DNA of 57,384 nucleotides. Origin: a virus. The stretch is from positions 1 to 57,384 of the IMG/VR virus record IMGVR_UViG_3300049596_000539. One strand, given 5' to 3'. Positions 6,473 through 14,099 of the stretch are shown piece by piece. Positions within the stretch are counted from its first letter, which is position 1; the number at the start of each line of letters is the position of its first letter. The notes below the pieces were generated by a model. It was not told the DNA's origin. It did not search any database and saw only the letters and a program-made list of their open reading frames with translations. Made by a program: the position numbers and the translations under genes.

Positions 6473-8303
6473 GCGAAGCTCCAAACCAGTCGGTTGCATC
6501 CAAAGGCCCCACCCCAAGAGTAAAGTCGATAGGCTGCGAAACGTTTGTCTTCGGGTCGAACGTCATCGTCATCTTCTCCAGAATGTACTTCACTTCCGCC
6601 TCCACAACGTCTTTCGGGATAGACCACACTAGGGCGTCGTGCACTGTAACTTTAAGCCACCGTAGCACAGAAGGCCGGTCCCCTGCAATCTTAATGAGGC
6701 CCTCGAACAGAATTTCTCTCGTAGTGGACTGGCCGTGCAACGCTGAACTCTGGGTAAAGGAGCGCTCCGGGTCAACAACCATGCGGCGTCCCCATGCGTT
6801 CGTAACGTAACCCCGGTCCCCCTCTTCTGTAACCCGGTTCTGCCAGCGGTGAAGCCACGGGTAAGCCTTTTGGTAGTTCTCAATGAACGTCTTAGCCTCT
6901 GCAACCGAGACATCCAGCGACGTAGCGAGTTTCTTAGCTCCGACGCGGTAGGCTAGCGCATGGCCCCCCTGTTTCGCCACCGGCCTAAGTCTCGTCCGGT
7001 CTGCGTGATAGTCCTCAGCGCCAAAGAAAATCTCACCCGTCACGTCATGGGCATCAACACCGGGAAGTAACCGCTTAGCGAATTCTTCATCCCCTGAAAG
7101 CGCGGCAACTGCCCGAGCATCCGCGGCGGAGAAATCCATCTCCACCATCACGCATCCCGGGTCTGCCACGAAGTACCGCTTCTCAACGGCTCCCGGCCCT
7201 CGCGCAGTCCACACAGTAAGCCCCGGGCGGGTAACAGAGAGACGCCCCGAGCGCTGGAGGGCGGTAATCTCCGGGTGGGCACGTCCGTCCTCGTAGCAGG
7301 AATCAAGGGCGAGTTGCGCCAAGGAGCGCTGTCCCTGAAGCTCGGCCAAAGCGGTACCGAGTTCCTCCGCTTCAGTACCCTCCGAGATCGTCTTCATTGT
7401 CTCGCCCGAAAATGAGGGGGCATCCCCGGCGGTTCGAGTCCAGGTCTTGTTCTTCTCAGGCACGATACCGAAAGATTCGAACGCCTTAATGATGGCACCC
7501 TTGCCCGCGTTGGTCTTCCAGGGTTGCTTAGATTCAGTCGGCATGTCGAACTGCTCAACCAGCCACGCCATAATTTCTTCGCGGCGCTTACCCAACTCAT
7601 CAACGCGGGCCTGCGCTTCCTCGCGGTTGACGACTATTCCATTCCGGGTAATCTGGGCGTTGATGGCCCATACAAGCTGTTCACGCCACAGGTAGTCCCC
7701 CGGGTACTTCTGCCACTTCTGCATCGAAAGAAGACTCTGGTAGAGATCCCGAACAACTTCTACGTCCTGGACCGCGTACGCCCGGAACTCTTCATCGTTT
7801 ATGTCGGTAGCGCCGTAGTCGAGTTTGCTCTTGGGGGTCTTCGGCGGGTTGTACCTTGCGGCAATTTCCGACAGGTCTCCGAGCTTACCCGAGAGCCCCA
7901 GGTTGAACGCTTGGTTATCGAGACTCAGCCACTTAAGCGCCTTTTCGGGCTTAGCGCCATCGAAGAACGTGTGTCCCGCCCGGGTTGTAAAAGAGTAAGG
8001 GGCCGGGTTTAGCAGTGCGGCCAAGCACATCGTGTCGATCACGCGGTTCTGGAGCGTCATTTCCAGCGGCTCCATCGAGTCCACTCCAAAGAGCACCGAC
8101 AAATCAAAACTATGGATATTATGCCCAATCACATAATCCGCAGATCGGAGCACAGAAATGATCTCATCGTAGTCTTCGGTGAGAATCACAGGACCCCCGT
8201 TGATCGCGTACTGGTAGAGCCTCCCGAACTCACGGGGGGACATGCTGTAGCGCTTCTCCACGCCGTGCGACTCGATGTCGAAGAATACGTGACGCTTACT
8301 CAC
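6465..8303 (-). CDS. Family A DNA polymerase with 3'-5' exonuclease
   Basis: A 612-aa replicative polymerase. The N-terminal proofreading exonuclease shows FFDIESHG, GHNIHSFDLS and YAVQDVEVV (motifs I-III). The polymerase domain shows motif A (EMDFSAADAR), the O-helix motif B (RPVAKQGGHALAYRVG) and motif C (VHDALV). Motif C carries Ala where most PolA enzymes have Glu after the catalytic Asp (HDE becomes HDA), an unusual change. There is no 5' nuclease domain, as in T7-like and many actinophage enzymes. GTG start 8303 overlaps the upstream gene (GTGA). It acts with the primase-helicase at 10675 to replicate the phage genome. Confidence 0.93.
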   Translation of the reverse strand: MSKRHVFFDIESHGVEKRYSMSPREFGRLYQYAINGGPVILTEDYDEIISVLRSADYVIGHNIHSFDLSVLFGVDSMEPLEMTLQNRVIDTMCLAALLNPAPYSFTTRAGHTFFDGAKPEKALKWLSLDNQAFNLGLSGKLGDLSEIAARYNPPKTPKSKLDYGATDINDEEFRAYAVQDVEVVRDLYQSLLSMQKWQKYPGDYLWREQLVWAINAQITRNGIVVNREEAQARVDELGKRREEIMAWLVEQFDMPTESKQPWKTNAGKGAIIKAFESFGIVPEKNKTWTRTAGDAPSFSGETMKTISEGTEAEELGTALAELQGQRSLAQLALDSCYEDGRAHPEITALQRSGRLSVTRPGLTVWTARGPGAVEKRYFVADPGCVMVEMDFSAADARAVAALSGDEEFAKRLLPGVDAHDVTGEIFFGAEDYHADRTRLRPVAKQGGHALAYRVGAKKLATSLDVSVAEAKTFIENYQKAYPWLHRWQNRVTEEGDRGYVTNAWGRRMVVDPERSFTQSSALHGQSTTREILFEGLIKIAGDRPSVLRWLKVTVHDALVWSIPKDVVEAEVKYILEKMTMTFDPKTNVSQPIDFTLGVGPLDATDWFGASHG

Positions 8304-8464
8304 TTGATAACCCCCAGCAAGCCTGAATCATAGTCGGCGGTCCAAATCCCCATGCAGGGGTGCGGGTACCTGCAATACGGGCTCACGCACTCTGCCCAGG
8401 AGGTGTTGACCATGAGGATTCCGGCCTTACAGTTGGGGCACACGCCATCATAGTTTTTCGTCAC
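8300..8464 (-). CDS. Small zinc-ribbon protein, 54 aa
   Basis: Starts at GTG 8464 in a GTGA overlap and ends in a GTGA overlap with the polymerase. It contains five cysteines: VCPNCKAG forms CxxC, followed by ECVSPYCRYPHPC, giving a probable zinc-binding ribbon. Small zinc proteins next to phage polymerases may contact DNA or the polymerase; that role is inferred. Confidence 0.7.
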   Translation of the reverse strand: MTKNYDGVCPNCKAGILMVNTSWAECVSPYCRYPHPCMGIWTADYDSGLLGVIK

Positions 8465-8727
8465 GTCTTCCCCCTCCTCGTGCTCATGTTACCGTGATTG
8501 TCGATCCGCCGCAAGTCCTGATTTACCTGCCGGATGATCTGGGCTTCTCCGCCCCCGCCTACTCTAAAAGGGCGATAGTCTGGAAAATGCCTGCGAACGC
8601 TACGGTAATCGATGCCTAAAGTCCGACGAATTTCAGTCAAACTGACACCGCTCGCCACCAGTTCTTGAAGCGCCTTCCACTTTTCAGGGTTGCGGCGGAT
8701 GTCCTGCGAATTGATCTTTTCACTCAT
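8461..8727 (-). CDS. Helix-turn-helix DNA-binding protein
   Basis: An 88-aa protein with a Trp-rich N-terminal helix and a clear helix-turn-helix at about residues 21-50 (ELVASGVSLTEIRRTLGI then SVRRHFPDYR), the form seen in Hin/resolvase-type and phage regulatory DNA-binding domains. The basic C-terminus ends STRRGKT. Coupled by start-stop overlap to the PcfJ-like gene and to the zinc-ribbon gene. It may regulate the replication operon or act at an origin; neither can be shown here. Confidence 0.75.
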   Translation of the reverse strand: MSEKINSQDIRRNPEKWKALQELVASGVSLTEIRRTLGIDYRSVRRHFPDYRPFRVGGGGEAQIIRQVNQDLRRIDNHGNMSTRRGKT

Positions 8728-9944
8728 CAGAACTCGTCGCCCCAGCCGTTACCCTGCCACCCACCGGCTACGTTTGCGTTCGGCCACTGAGCCTTAACCG
8801 CGGCGTGAACAGCCTCAACACAAGCCTTATCCGCTACGGGGGCGTTGTGCTTGCCCAAAAGCTGACGAATGTCGCCGTTCTTCGGGTTGATTTCCATGTT
8901 ACCGAGGAGAGTAGAGCCCTGGTAAACACCGTAGAGAAGTGAAGTTCCAGTGCTCGCAGCATACCCATACCCGCCGATGCAGTTATTCATGTCCTGGCCC
9001 CAGTCGATCAGGTCATACGTCGTACGCGGGGCAACAATTCGGTAGTCTCCGTACTCTCCAGCGAGTGCCTTCCCGCGCTTCCTGTAGGCCACGGGTACTT
9101 CGGGCTCTCGGAGCTTACGCTGATCCCGGCTAAGAGCGTCGTGGAGTTCCTTAAAGGAGGTGAACTGAATATCCTCCAAGGCATAATCCAGCTTCTGCGC
9201 GCGGATAAGTTGGAAAGACCGAATAGAGTCGTGAAGCCCATACAGGGTTCCATCCGTTGTTACAAGGCGGCGCAACTGCTTTGTGTTGGCAGTACGAAGC
9301 ATTCTGCGAAGCACGGGGTAACTTACTCCAGAATTATTACCTGGATTGAATTCCCGAGCAACGGACGGCAACCAGTCCACGAGCCAGTCTGTAGGTACGA
9401 GTCCGGAAAGAGAGCGGGCGGCACTAATTGCTGCGGCAGTAGAAACGTTAGGAGCGTATTCGAATACACCACCTACCGCCCGGACAAGATCCTTCCGAGT
9501 GTGGCGTACTCCGAAAAGACTCTTCGTGAACGTCGTGGCGTCTGAATGGCGAAGGTGTGCGGTGATCCCCGGTAGCGCATAGCAATTCACCGACAAGGGG
9601 TACTCGCGCCGAAAAACCGCATTAGGCTCCTCTCCGCGGGCGGAAAGAAATGCCTCCTTTATGCTTTTCGGAGTCCAAAAGGAGGGCTCAGTCAAAACCC
9701 CCGCGGTAACATCGTTGAAGTGACGCTGACCACGGATTCGGTATGCGTGGTAGACCCGGAGGCGGTCGTTACGCTTCCAAGAAAAGATCGTGGAGTCTAG
9801 GTTCTCAAAGCGGGAGTAGGTCTTGCCGCTGTGTCGGTTTACACCCTTCACTTGCTTTGACTGAGAACGCGCAATTACGTCGTCCTTGACGGTCAGGGTC
9901 TCCCATAGTCCCCCGCCTTTCTCAGTCACCGTTACGTTATTCAT
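8727..9944 (-). CDS. PcfJ-like domain protein
   Basis: A 405-aa protein; GGAGGAG lies 6 bases before ATG 9944, which is preferred to the upstream 9962 start. The C-terminal portion contains MNNCIGGYGYAAS, then LLYGVY, LGNMEIN and QLLGKHNAPV. This pattern characterises the PcfJ-like domain, found on conjugative plasmids and in actinobacteriophages, of unknown biochemical role. The N-terminal 270 residues are basic and unrecognised. It is flanked by replication genes, so a DNA-related role is plausible. Confidence 0.7.
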   Translation of the reverse strand: MNNVTVTEKGGGLWETLTVKDDVIARSQSKQVKGVNRHSGKTYSRFENLDSTIFSWKRNDRLRVYHAYRIRGQRHFNDVTAGVLTEPSFWTPKSIKEAFLSARGEEPNAVFRREYPLSVNCYALPGITAHLRHSDATTFTKSLFGVRHTRKDLVRAVGGVFEYAPNVSTAAAISAARSLSGLVPTDWLVDWLPSVAREFNPGNNSGVSYPVLRRMLRTANTKQLRRLVTTDGTLYGLHDSIRSFQLIRAQKLDYALEDIQFTSFKELHDALSRDQRKLREPEVPVAYRKRGKALAGEYGDYRIVAPRTTYDLIDWGQDMNNCIGGYGYAASTGTSLLYGVYQGSTLLGNMEINPKNGDIRQLLGKHNAPVADKACVEAVHAAVKAQWPNANVAGGWQGNGWGDEF

Positions 9945-10254
9945 TGGTCTCCTCCGGTTCAATCACAGTGTACCCACGAGACCGAAGGATGTCAACTACC
10001 GAAGTCAAAAGGATCTTATCTTCAATAGCCCAAGCCTTCGAGGTTAGATCAGAAACCGTCTCTTGCATCTTTAGAGTGATGGCATCATTTTCCTTGTTTA
10101 CCAGCGTCTCAAAAGCCCACTCAGGCCGCTTGATGACATATTCCCAGCCCGTATCCGTCTTGAAGCATCCCCACTCGCCTGAGAACTTAGGCTCTTCCCG
10201 CCACATCTTGTGCGGTCCCTCGGAAATGAATCCGCCGTTGTGTCGCTCACTCAC
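9937..10254 (-). CDS. Hypothetical protein, 105 aa
   Basis: Starts at GTG 10254 within a GTGAGTGA overlap and ends overlapping the PcfJ-like gene by 8 bases. The N-terminal half is aromatic (EEPKFSGEWGCFKTDTGWEYV). The C-terminal half is helical (VNKENDAITLKMQETVSDLTSKAWAIEDK by residue spacing, with heptad-like hydrophobics). Unknown function. Confidence 0.7.
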   Translation of the reverse strand: MSERHNGGFISEGPHKMWREEPKFSGEWGCFKTDTGWEYVIKRPEWAFETLVNKENDAITLKMQETVSDLTSKAWAIEDKILLTSVVDILRSRGYTVIEPEETNE

Positions 10255-10408
10255 CCGAAACCTCCCGAATCGCCAAGCCTAGTTCCCGCGCTACTCGAAC
10301 GGGGATAACGATGCCGTCACGGGACTCGACACCGATGCGAATGTAAACGCCGCGATCATCCCTTGCGATATGCCAAAAACCGTCGTCGGCTCTCCGTACT
10401 TCAGTCAT
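10247..10408 (-). CDS. Small hypothetical protein, 53 aa
   Basis: Starts MTEVRRADDGFWHIAR at ATG 10408, overlapping the upstream stop by 8 bases, and ends in an 8-base overlap with the 105-aa gene. The pattern FWHIARDDRGVYIRIGVESRD suggests a small beta-sheet. Coupled on both sides, so very likely translated. No family. Confidence 0.7.
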   Translation of the reverse strand: MTEVRRADDGFWHIARDDRGVYIRIGVESRDGIVIPVRVARELGLAIREVSGE

Positions 10409-10643
10409 TGCCCGCCGACGTAATCATAACCGGATACGCGTTGCGGTGATAGGGCTCCATCACAAGGATATGGAAGTGTCGCAGATATCGGCCATCGCGG
10501 ACCAACATCTTCTCAACCGCCGTGTAAATGCTTAGCTCATCGTAAAAGTCCGACATGTCGTGAGCCTCAGTCATGTACCACTTACCAGACTCTTTGAAGT
10601 AGTCCACCCGAACCATGCCGGGGTTGTCGTTGTAGTGTGTCAT
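10401..10643 (-). CDS. Hypothetical protein, 80 aa (predicted leaderless)
   Basis: First gene of the unit that leads into the PcfJ-like protein, HTH protein and DNA polymerase. Its ATG lies 6 bases after a -10 box (GAGGAT) with TTGACT 17 bases further upstream, and no ribosome-binding site fits in that space, so the mRNA is predicted to start at the ATG. The protein is rich in Tyr, His and Asp (HYNDNPG, DFYDELS, YLRHFHILVMEPYH) and has no recognised family. Confidence 0.75.
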   Translation of the reverse strand: MTHYNDNPGMVRVDYFKESGKWYMTEAHDMSDFYDELSIYTAVEKMLVRDGRYLRHFHILVMEPYHRNAYPVMITSAGND

Positions 10644-10649
10644 AACTCG

Positions 10650-10678
10650 ATCCTCTCATGCGCTTCAGAAAAAGTCAA
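10650..10678 (-). promoter_or_regulatory. TTGACT-N17-GAGGAT leaderless promoter
   Basis: Reverse strand: -35 TTGACT (10673-10678), 17-bp spacer, -10 GAGGAT (10650-10655), then 6 bases to the ATG at 10643. It would start the operon containing the DNA polymerase. Confidence 0.65.
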
Positions 10679-13080
10679 CTACCCGACCCGTTCAAACTAT
10701 ACGTCGTCGTCCCATCCTTGCGGTCTGGGTTAATGCGCCCGGAGTTTACCAGGAAGCTGATCCGGTCGTCAAGCTCTCTCGGGCTTCGCTGAATCATTGC
10801 CCGGAAGCGGTGGAGGAGCTTCGTGGCCGTTACCGAACCACCTTGAGTGCGGATATAAGCCTCAATCTCGTTGGCAGAACGGCTGAACTCAGACTCAGAG
10901 GTTTCTTCAACCACCCGGAGGAAGTTGTAGAACCAATCCGTCCCGTACCAAATCGCAATGAGTGCATCGGTTTCTGTGAACTGCGTGCGTCCATCGTAGA
11001 GAGCCGTGAGAGCCGCACACTTGACCAGGGTTTCCGTCAGGCGGGTAAGAGGGCCTTGCAGAACGTCGTATCGCTCATGGGACCGGCACATAGCATCGTA
11101 AGCCAGAGCCGCCTTACTGAGACGCGCCCAGCCCTCATCCGTTGCCCCCACAACCGTTTCGCCCGGGAACATGTACGCGGTGTACAACAGATCCGATGCC
11201 AGATCAAACACCGCGGGGTGCGTGCGGGTGCGTGCGTCCACCTCAGTAGGACCCAGGTTAAAGCGCTCTTCATCCCCTTCATCCCGATCCGGTGCCCACG
11301 TCCAGTTCACACGGCTCATGAAGCCTGATTCGAACATCCCTGTTGTGACAAGGCTCAGCAACTTATCCGGAGTAGCCGACATGTTCAGCCCGAAAGAGGT
11401 TGTCGCTCTCTTCCCTCGGATTTCTTTGGGCAACCGGACCTTGTTGGAGGGCTCCACATCGCCGTCGTAGAACCTAGAGAAGTGGTGCTCAAGGGTTTTC
11501 ATCCACTGACTGTCGTGAAGGTCGCTGAAGAAAGACGCCGCTTCGTCGTGGTGGATCATGCTCGCCAGGCCATCCCGCATCAGCAACTCTTCGTGAATCG
11601 CCGTGGGAGATGAGGAAGCACCCACGTTGTAATAGCCCTGCTCGTCGTACGCCACGATGTCTAGAAGTGAGCGGAGAAACTTCATCGAACTGGTTTTTCC
11701 CGTCCCCGTCCCGCCCATCTCAATGAACCACAAATTAATCCCCAGCCCGTTATAGGCCAGGACAACCTTCGTCCCAAATGCCATACTCAAAGCCGTCCAC
11801 GCAGCGGGAACATCGTACGCCGGAACAGAGAAGCCCTTCTTAAGTGATGCCTCAAGGTATTCGTCAATGAACGTGCGAGTCCTCTTGACGACAGTTACCT
11901 CTTCGTCGGTGAGGAAGGCGTGTGTTCCGTGTTCCACCGTATCCGGAATCTGTACTTTTGTGGAACGGTCGGGAAGCGAGGGGTTCTCCCGGATCGGTTC
12001 TGGCTTTGACCTAGCAGATAGCACCCGTTCATGAACGAACTCCAGGCTCCACTCGCGGGAAATATCCCTGGTCCTAGGTGAATTCCAAAGAACAGAGGTT
12101 ACGAAAAGGTCATCATCTGTAGCGCGCTGAAGCTCCCGCAGTAAGGCACTAAACTCCGCCTTGCCCCCGGGCGCTCCGGTAAGGAGGTTGTCGGGGACGG
12201 ATGCAGGGACTTTGTTGATGTCATAGGCGGGGAGGCTTTTTCGTAGCTCAATAGAGTCACCGTATCGCTCAATGCCCGATGACAGCGCTTCATGAAACTT
12301 CCACTCCCACCGATCTTCCGGCGTGGTGTGCCCTCCGGGGTCACGGGAAAGCCAAGCATCCTCAAGTGCCGACAGCAGTTCCGGCACGCCTGTTGCGGCC
12401 TCAGCACCCAGCCGGATAGCTTCGTAGGTGGCCGACACCATTTCCTGATGCGACATATCGTTATTGACGCGCTCTATTGCCCGGCGGACAGCGACGTTCG
12501 GGGGACCAACTTCAAGTGTGTCGTACCACTCTTTCAGCCCACCTGAAAATGACTCGGAGGACTTTACGGTTTTTTCATCCAGCATCCACTCAGGCGCCGG
12601 TGAGAACTCTTCACGACTCTTCGGAACATCGCCGTTCCATAGTACCCAAGAGGACCCGGCGCGGATGTCTACGCCCTGCATCCCCCGGTAGTTAGTCGCG
12701 GGAGCCAGGTTCTTTCCCTCGGGTGCTGTGTAGATGAGGTGCGTTCCGCCAGAGGGGGTCTCATAGCTGAACGTGCTCGGGATCTCGTACCAGGATTTCT
12801 CCAGAGAATCCCAACCCGACTTGCCGTTCTTCTCGTCTACGTCTAGCCCAATAAGCCCGGCGGCTCCCAGGTACGCACCGACTCGTGCGGACTTGTTCTC
12901 AGTGAACCAATCCTCGACAAGACCGGGGTCAAGGGATGCTTCGAGATGGCCGTTCTTGTGGCCCCACGGCTCCTTAACGCCTTCTGACGTAATGCGCGCT
13001 TTAAACACGGGAATGCCCAGTGCTACAAGCCCCCGGGCGATATCAACCGAACGGTGTTCCATAGGTAGTTCGGTCTTCAA
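10675..13080 (-). CDS. Primase-polymerase/helicase fusion
   Basis: An 801-aa replication protein. Residues about 10-165 form a bifunctional primase-polymerase domain: LIGLDVDEKNG carries the acidic pair (D80, D82) and SGGTHLIYTAP the conserved His. A helicase or ATPase domain follows, with Walker A GGTGTGKTS at 456-464 and further ATPase segments (IHHDEAASFF). The C-terminal 70 residues look like a winged helix. Such proteins prime and unwind DNA for the phage polymerase. The start is TTG 13080, with GAGGGAGC 8 bases upstream; an ATG six codons later is the alternative. It ends at 10675, overlapping the -35 box of the downstream promoter. Confidence 0.87.
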   Translation of the reverse strand: MKTELPMEHRSVDIARGLVALGIPVFKARITSEGVKEPWGHKNGHLEASLDPGLVEDWFTENKSARVGAYLGAAGLIGLDVDEKNGKSGWDSLEKSWYEIPSTFSYETPSGGTHLIYTAPEGKNLAPATNYRGMQGVDIRAGSSWVLWNGDVPKSREEFSPAPEWMLDEKTVKSSESFSGGLKEWYDTLEVGPPNVAVRRAIERVNNDMSHQEMVSATYEAIRLGAEAATGVPELLSALEDAWLSRDPGGHTTPEDRWEWKFHEALSSGIERYGDSIELRKSLPAYDINKVPASVPDNLLTGAPGGKAEFSALLRELQRATDDDLFVTSVLWNSPRTRDISREWSLEFVHERVLSARSKPEPIRENPSLPDRSTKVQIPDTVEHGTHAFLTDEEVTVVKRTRTFIDEYLEASLKKGFSVPAYDVPAAWTALSMAFGTKVVLAYNGLGINLWFIEMGGTGTGKTSSMKFLRSLLDIVAYDEQGYYNVGASSSPTAIHEELLMRDGLASMIHHDEAASFFSDLHDSQWMKTLEHHFSRFYDGDVEPSNKVRLPKEIRGKRATTSFGLNMSATPDKLLSLVTTGMFESGFMSRVNWTWAPDRDEGDEERFNLGPTEVDARTRTHPAVFDLASDLLYTAYMFPGETVVGATDEGWARLSKAALAYDAMCRSHERYDVLQGPLTRLTETLVKCAALTALYDGRTQFTETDALIAIWYGTDWFYNFLRVVEETSESEFSRSANEIEAYIRTQGGSVTATKLLHRFRAMIQRSPRELDDRISFLVNSGRINPDRKDGTTTYSLNGSGS

Positions 13081-13106
13081 GCTGTGCTCCCTCGTCCTCG
13101 AATATC

Positions 13107-13115
13107 AGTCTATCG
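13107..13115 (-). promoter_or_regulatory. Extended -10 motif before the primase
   Basis: The reverse strand reads CGATAGACT, followed by GATATTCGAGG and the primase start 27 bases on. One mismatch to the recurrent TGATAGACT motif. Confidence 0.45.
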
Positions 13116-13161
13116 CGTCTCCCCGTACGCCTCAATAAATTTCACATCAGTTTCGTAAACG

Positions 13162-13216
13162 CGCAACGGGGAGGATTCGAACCTCAAACCAAATTAACCA
13201 GTGCCACTGGCGTTGC
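13162..13216 (-). ncRNA. tRNA-like fragment with T-arm
   Basis: Reverse-strand 55-nt element. The ends GCAACG and CGTTGC pair (6 bp), enclosing a CCAG/CTGG hairpin and a T-arm-like hairpin GAGG-TTCGAAT-CCTC. It has the TTCGAAT loop typical of a tRNA T-loop, but there is no anticodon arm, and the total is some 20 nt too short for a tRNA. It could be a decayed tRNA or a tRNA-like structure. Confidence 0.4.
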
Positions 13217-13275
13217 CACCCCTCGATCATTCCCGCTTGCATACGGCTACGGCTTGGAGATGAGGATTCTCCGCG

Positions 13276-13355
13276 TGGAAGTGGGGCGGATCGAACGCCC
13301 GTCTTGCAGAGTCCAACTTGTGGTTTTGTTCTGCAATCGACACCATTTCACTCCC
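13276..13355 (-). ncRNA. tmRNA-like tRNA-like domain (80 nt)
   Basis: Reverse-strand element with three good helices. A 7-bp acceptor stem pairs GGGAGTG (13349-13355) with CACTTCC (13277-13283) and leaves an unpaired A73. A 5-bp T-arm has stem GGGCG/CGCCC and loop TTCGATC. A 7-bp stem pairs TTGCAGA with TCTGCAA around a 19-nt loop. Between the acceptor and this long stem lies ATGGTGTCGATT, which has no D-stem but matches the TGG..TCGA signature of the D-loop of tmRNA. The layout is that of a tmRNA tRNA-like domain with its P2 stem but without the mRNA part. It is not a canonical tRNA. The RNA identity is inferred; the helices are directly visible. Confidence 0.5.
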
Positions 13356-13484
13356 GTACGTCAGATAGTTTTACAACCCGAGGGCCTTCGTCCTCCACCT
13401 GACGGGTGTTTCTTCTACACGCGACTCGGCAAGGTCGCAATATTCACCGATGTAGAAGCCGGGTTATCGCCTCCCGGGTCTTTC
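13356..13484 (-). ncRNA. Structured RNA leader region
   Basis: No reading frame is supported here. On the transcript starting from the motif at 13485-13493, an 8-bp stem (CTTCTACA with TGTAGAAG, bases 13412-13419 and 13451-13458) encloses a second 5-bp stem (GCGAC with GTCGC at 13421-13425 and 13434-13438). A GAGG/CCTC hairpin lies at 13380-13395. Together with the two tRNA-like elements this fills the roughly 370 bases between the SSB-like and primase genes. Confidence 0.4.
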
Positions 13485-13493
13485 AGTCTATCA
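13485..13493 (-). promoter_or_regulatory. Extended -10 motif before the structured RNA region
   Basis: Reverse strand TGATAGACT; its first three bases are the stop codon of the SSB-like gene. It would launch a transcript through the tRNA-like elements into the primase gene. Confidence 0.5.
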
Positions 13494-13790
13494 GAAAGGC
13501 TCCGATCCGTCATCCTCTGCGGTCTCGAACCGGGCGGAGTTCAGCACGATATCTGCCACCGCACGAGGCTCTCCGTCATCGGGCGTCCAGATGCGAGCCT
13601 TCACACCCGTAAGCCCGGATACGTTGCCCACAGCGCCCTCAGAGAGCCCGTGAGGCGCATCAAACCACGCCGTGTACTTGGCTGATCCTTCGCTACCGTC
13701 CTGTTTCTGGAACGTCTCCACGAACTCCGCTCCCTTGCCTTCGTAAAAGACTCGGGACACCTTTGCGTTTCGAATATAGGTCAATGCCAT
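13491..13790 (-). CDS. Probable single-stranded DNA-binding protein
   Basis: A 99-aa protein starting MALTYIRNAKVSRVF at ATG 13790, with AGGAGAAG upstream; the longer 13820 start is unlikely. The beta-rich body with aromatic residues (FYEGKGAEFVETF, YTAWFDAP) fits an OB-fold, and the acidic tail ends DDGSEPF. That ending resembles the conserved SSB tip (DDDIPF-like) that recruits partner proteins. It lies between recombination genes (nuclease, ERF) and the primase, where an SSB is expected. The assignment rests on tail, size and context rather than a clear family match. Confidence 0.6.
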   Translation of the reverse strand: MALTYIRNAKVSRVFYEGKGAEFVETFQKQDGSEGSAKYTAWFDAPHGLSEGAVGNVSGLTGVKARIWTPDDGEPRAVADIVLNSARFETAEDDGSEPF

Positions 13791-13791
13791 T

Positions 13792-13968
13792 TTACTTCTC
13801 CTCCTTGTTGATGAGTTCACTAAGAATATACGCTACTGCGTCATTGAAGTCAAGTTGCTGATACGCCTTCATTGCGAAAGGCCGGTTATCAACGGCATCT
13901 GACAGCACACGAAGGGCCGCAGCCCGCTTGGCTTTCTTGCTCTTGTAGGCGTCCATGTAACTTACCAT
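13792..13968 (-). CDS. Small basic hypothetical protein, 58 aa
   Basis: Starts MVSYMDAYKSKKAKRAAALRV at ATG 13968, overlapping the TGA of the preceding gene (TGATG). The N-terminus is strongly basic and the rest is helical and acidic. It directly precedes the SSB-like gene. Unknown function. Confidence 0.65.
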   Translation of the reverse strand: MVSYMDAYKSKKAKRAAALRVLSDAVDNRPFAMKAYQQLDFNDAVAYILSELINKEEK

Positions 13969-14099
13969 CAGTCCCACGCCTCTCCTTCAATGCTAATCAG
14001 ATTCTCGACAGGCTCTCCCACGTCATCGTAAATGAAACGGCCAATCGCCGCAGGAAGGTCCCTTGCCTCCACGACAATGCTCACTCGGTACTTGCTCAC
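13968..14099 (-). CDS. Small hypothetical protein, 43 aa
   Basis: Starts at GTG 14099 in a GTGA overlap with the nuclease gene (VSKYRVSIVVEARDLPAAI) and ends in a TGATG overlap. The sequence predicts a beta-alpha-beta unit. Coupling on both sides supports translation. No family. Confidence 0.65.
   Translation of the reverse strand: MSKYRVSIVVEARDLPAAIGRFIYDDVGEPVENLISIEGEAWD

Noticed and set aside
13162-13355. Two ordinary tRNA genes suggested by TTCGAAT and TTCGATC loops
   Set aside because: Neither segment forms a cloverleaf: one is about 20 nt too short, and the other lacks a D-stem and has a 19-nt loop on a 7-bp stem. They were reported as tRNA-like RNAs instead.
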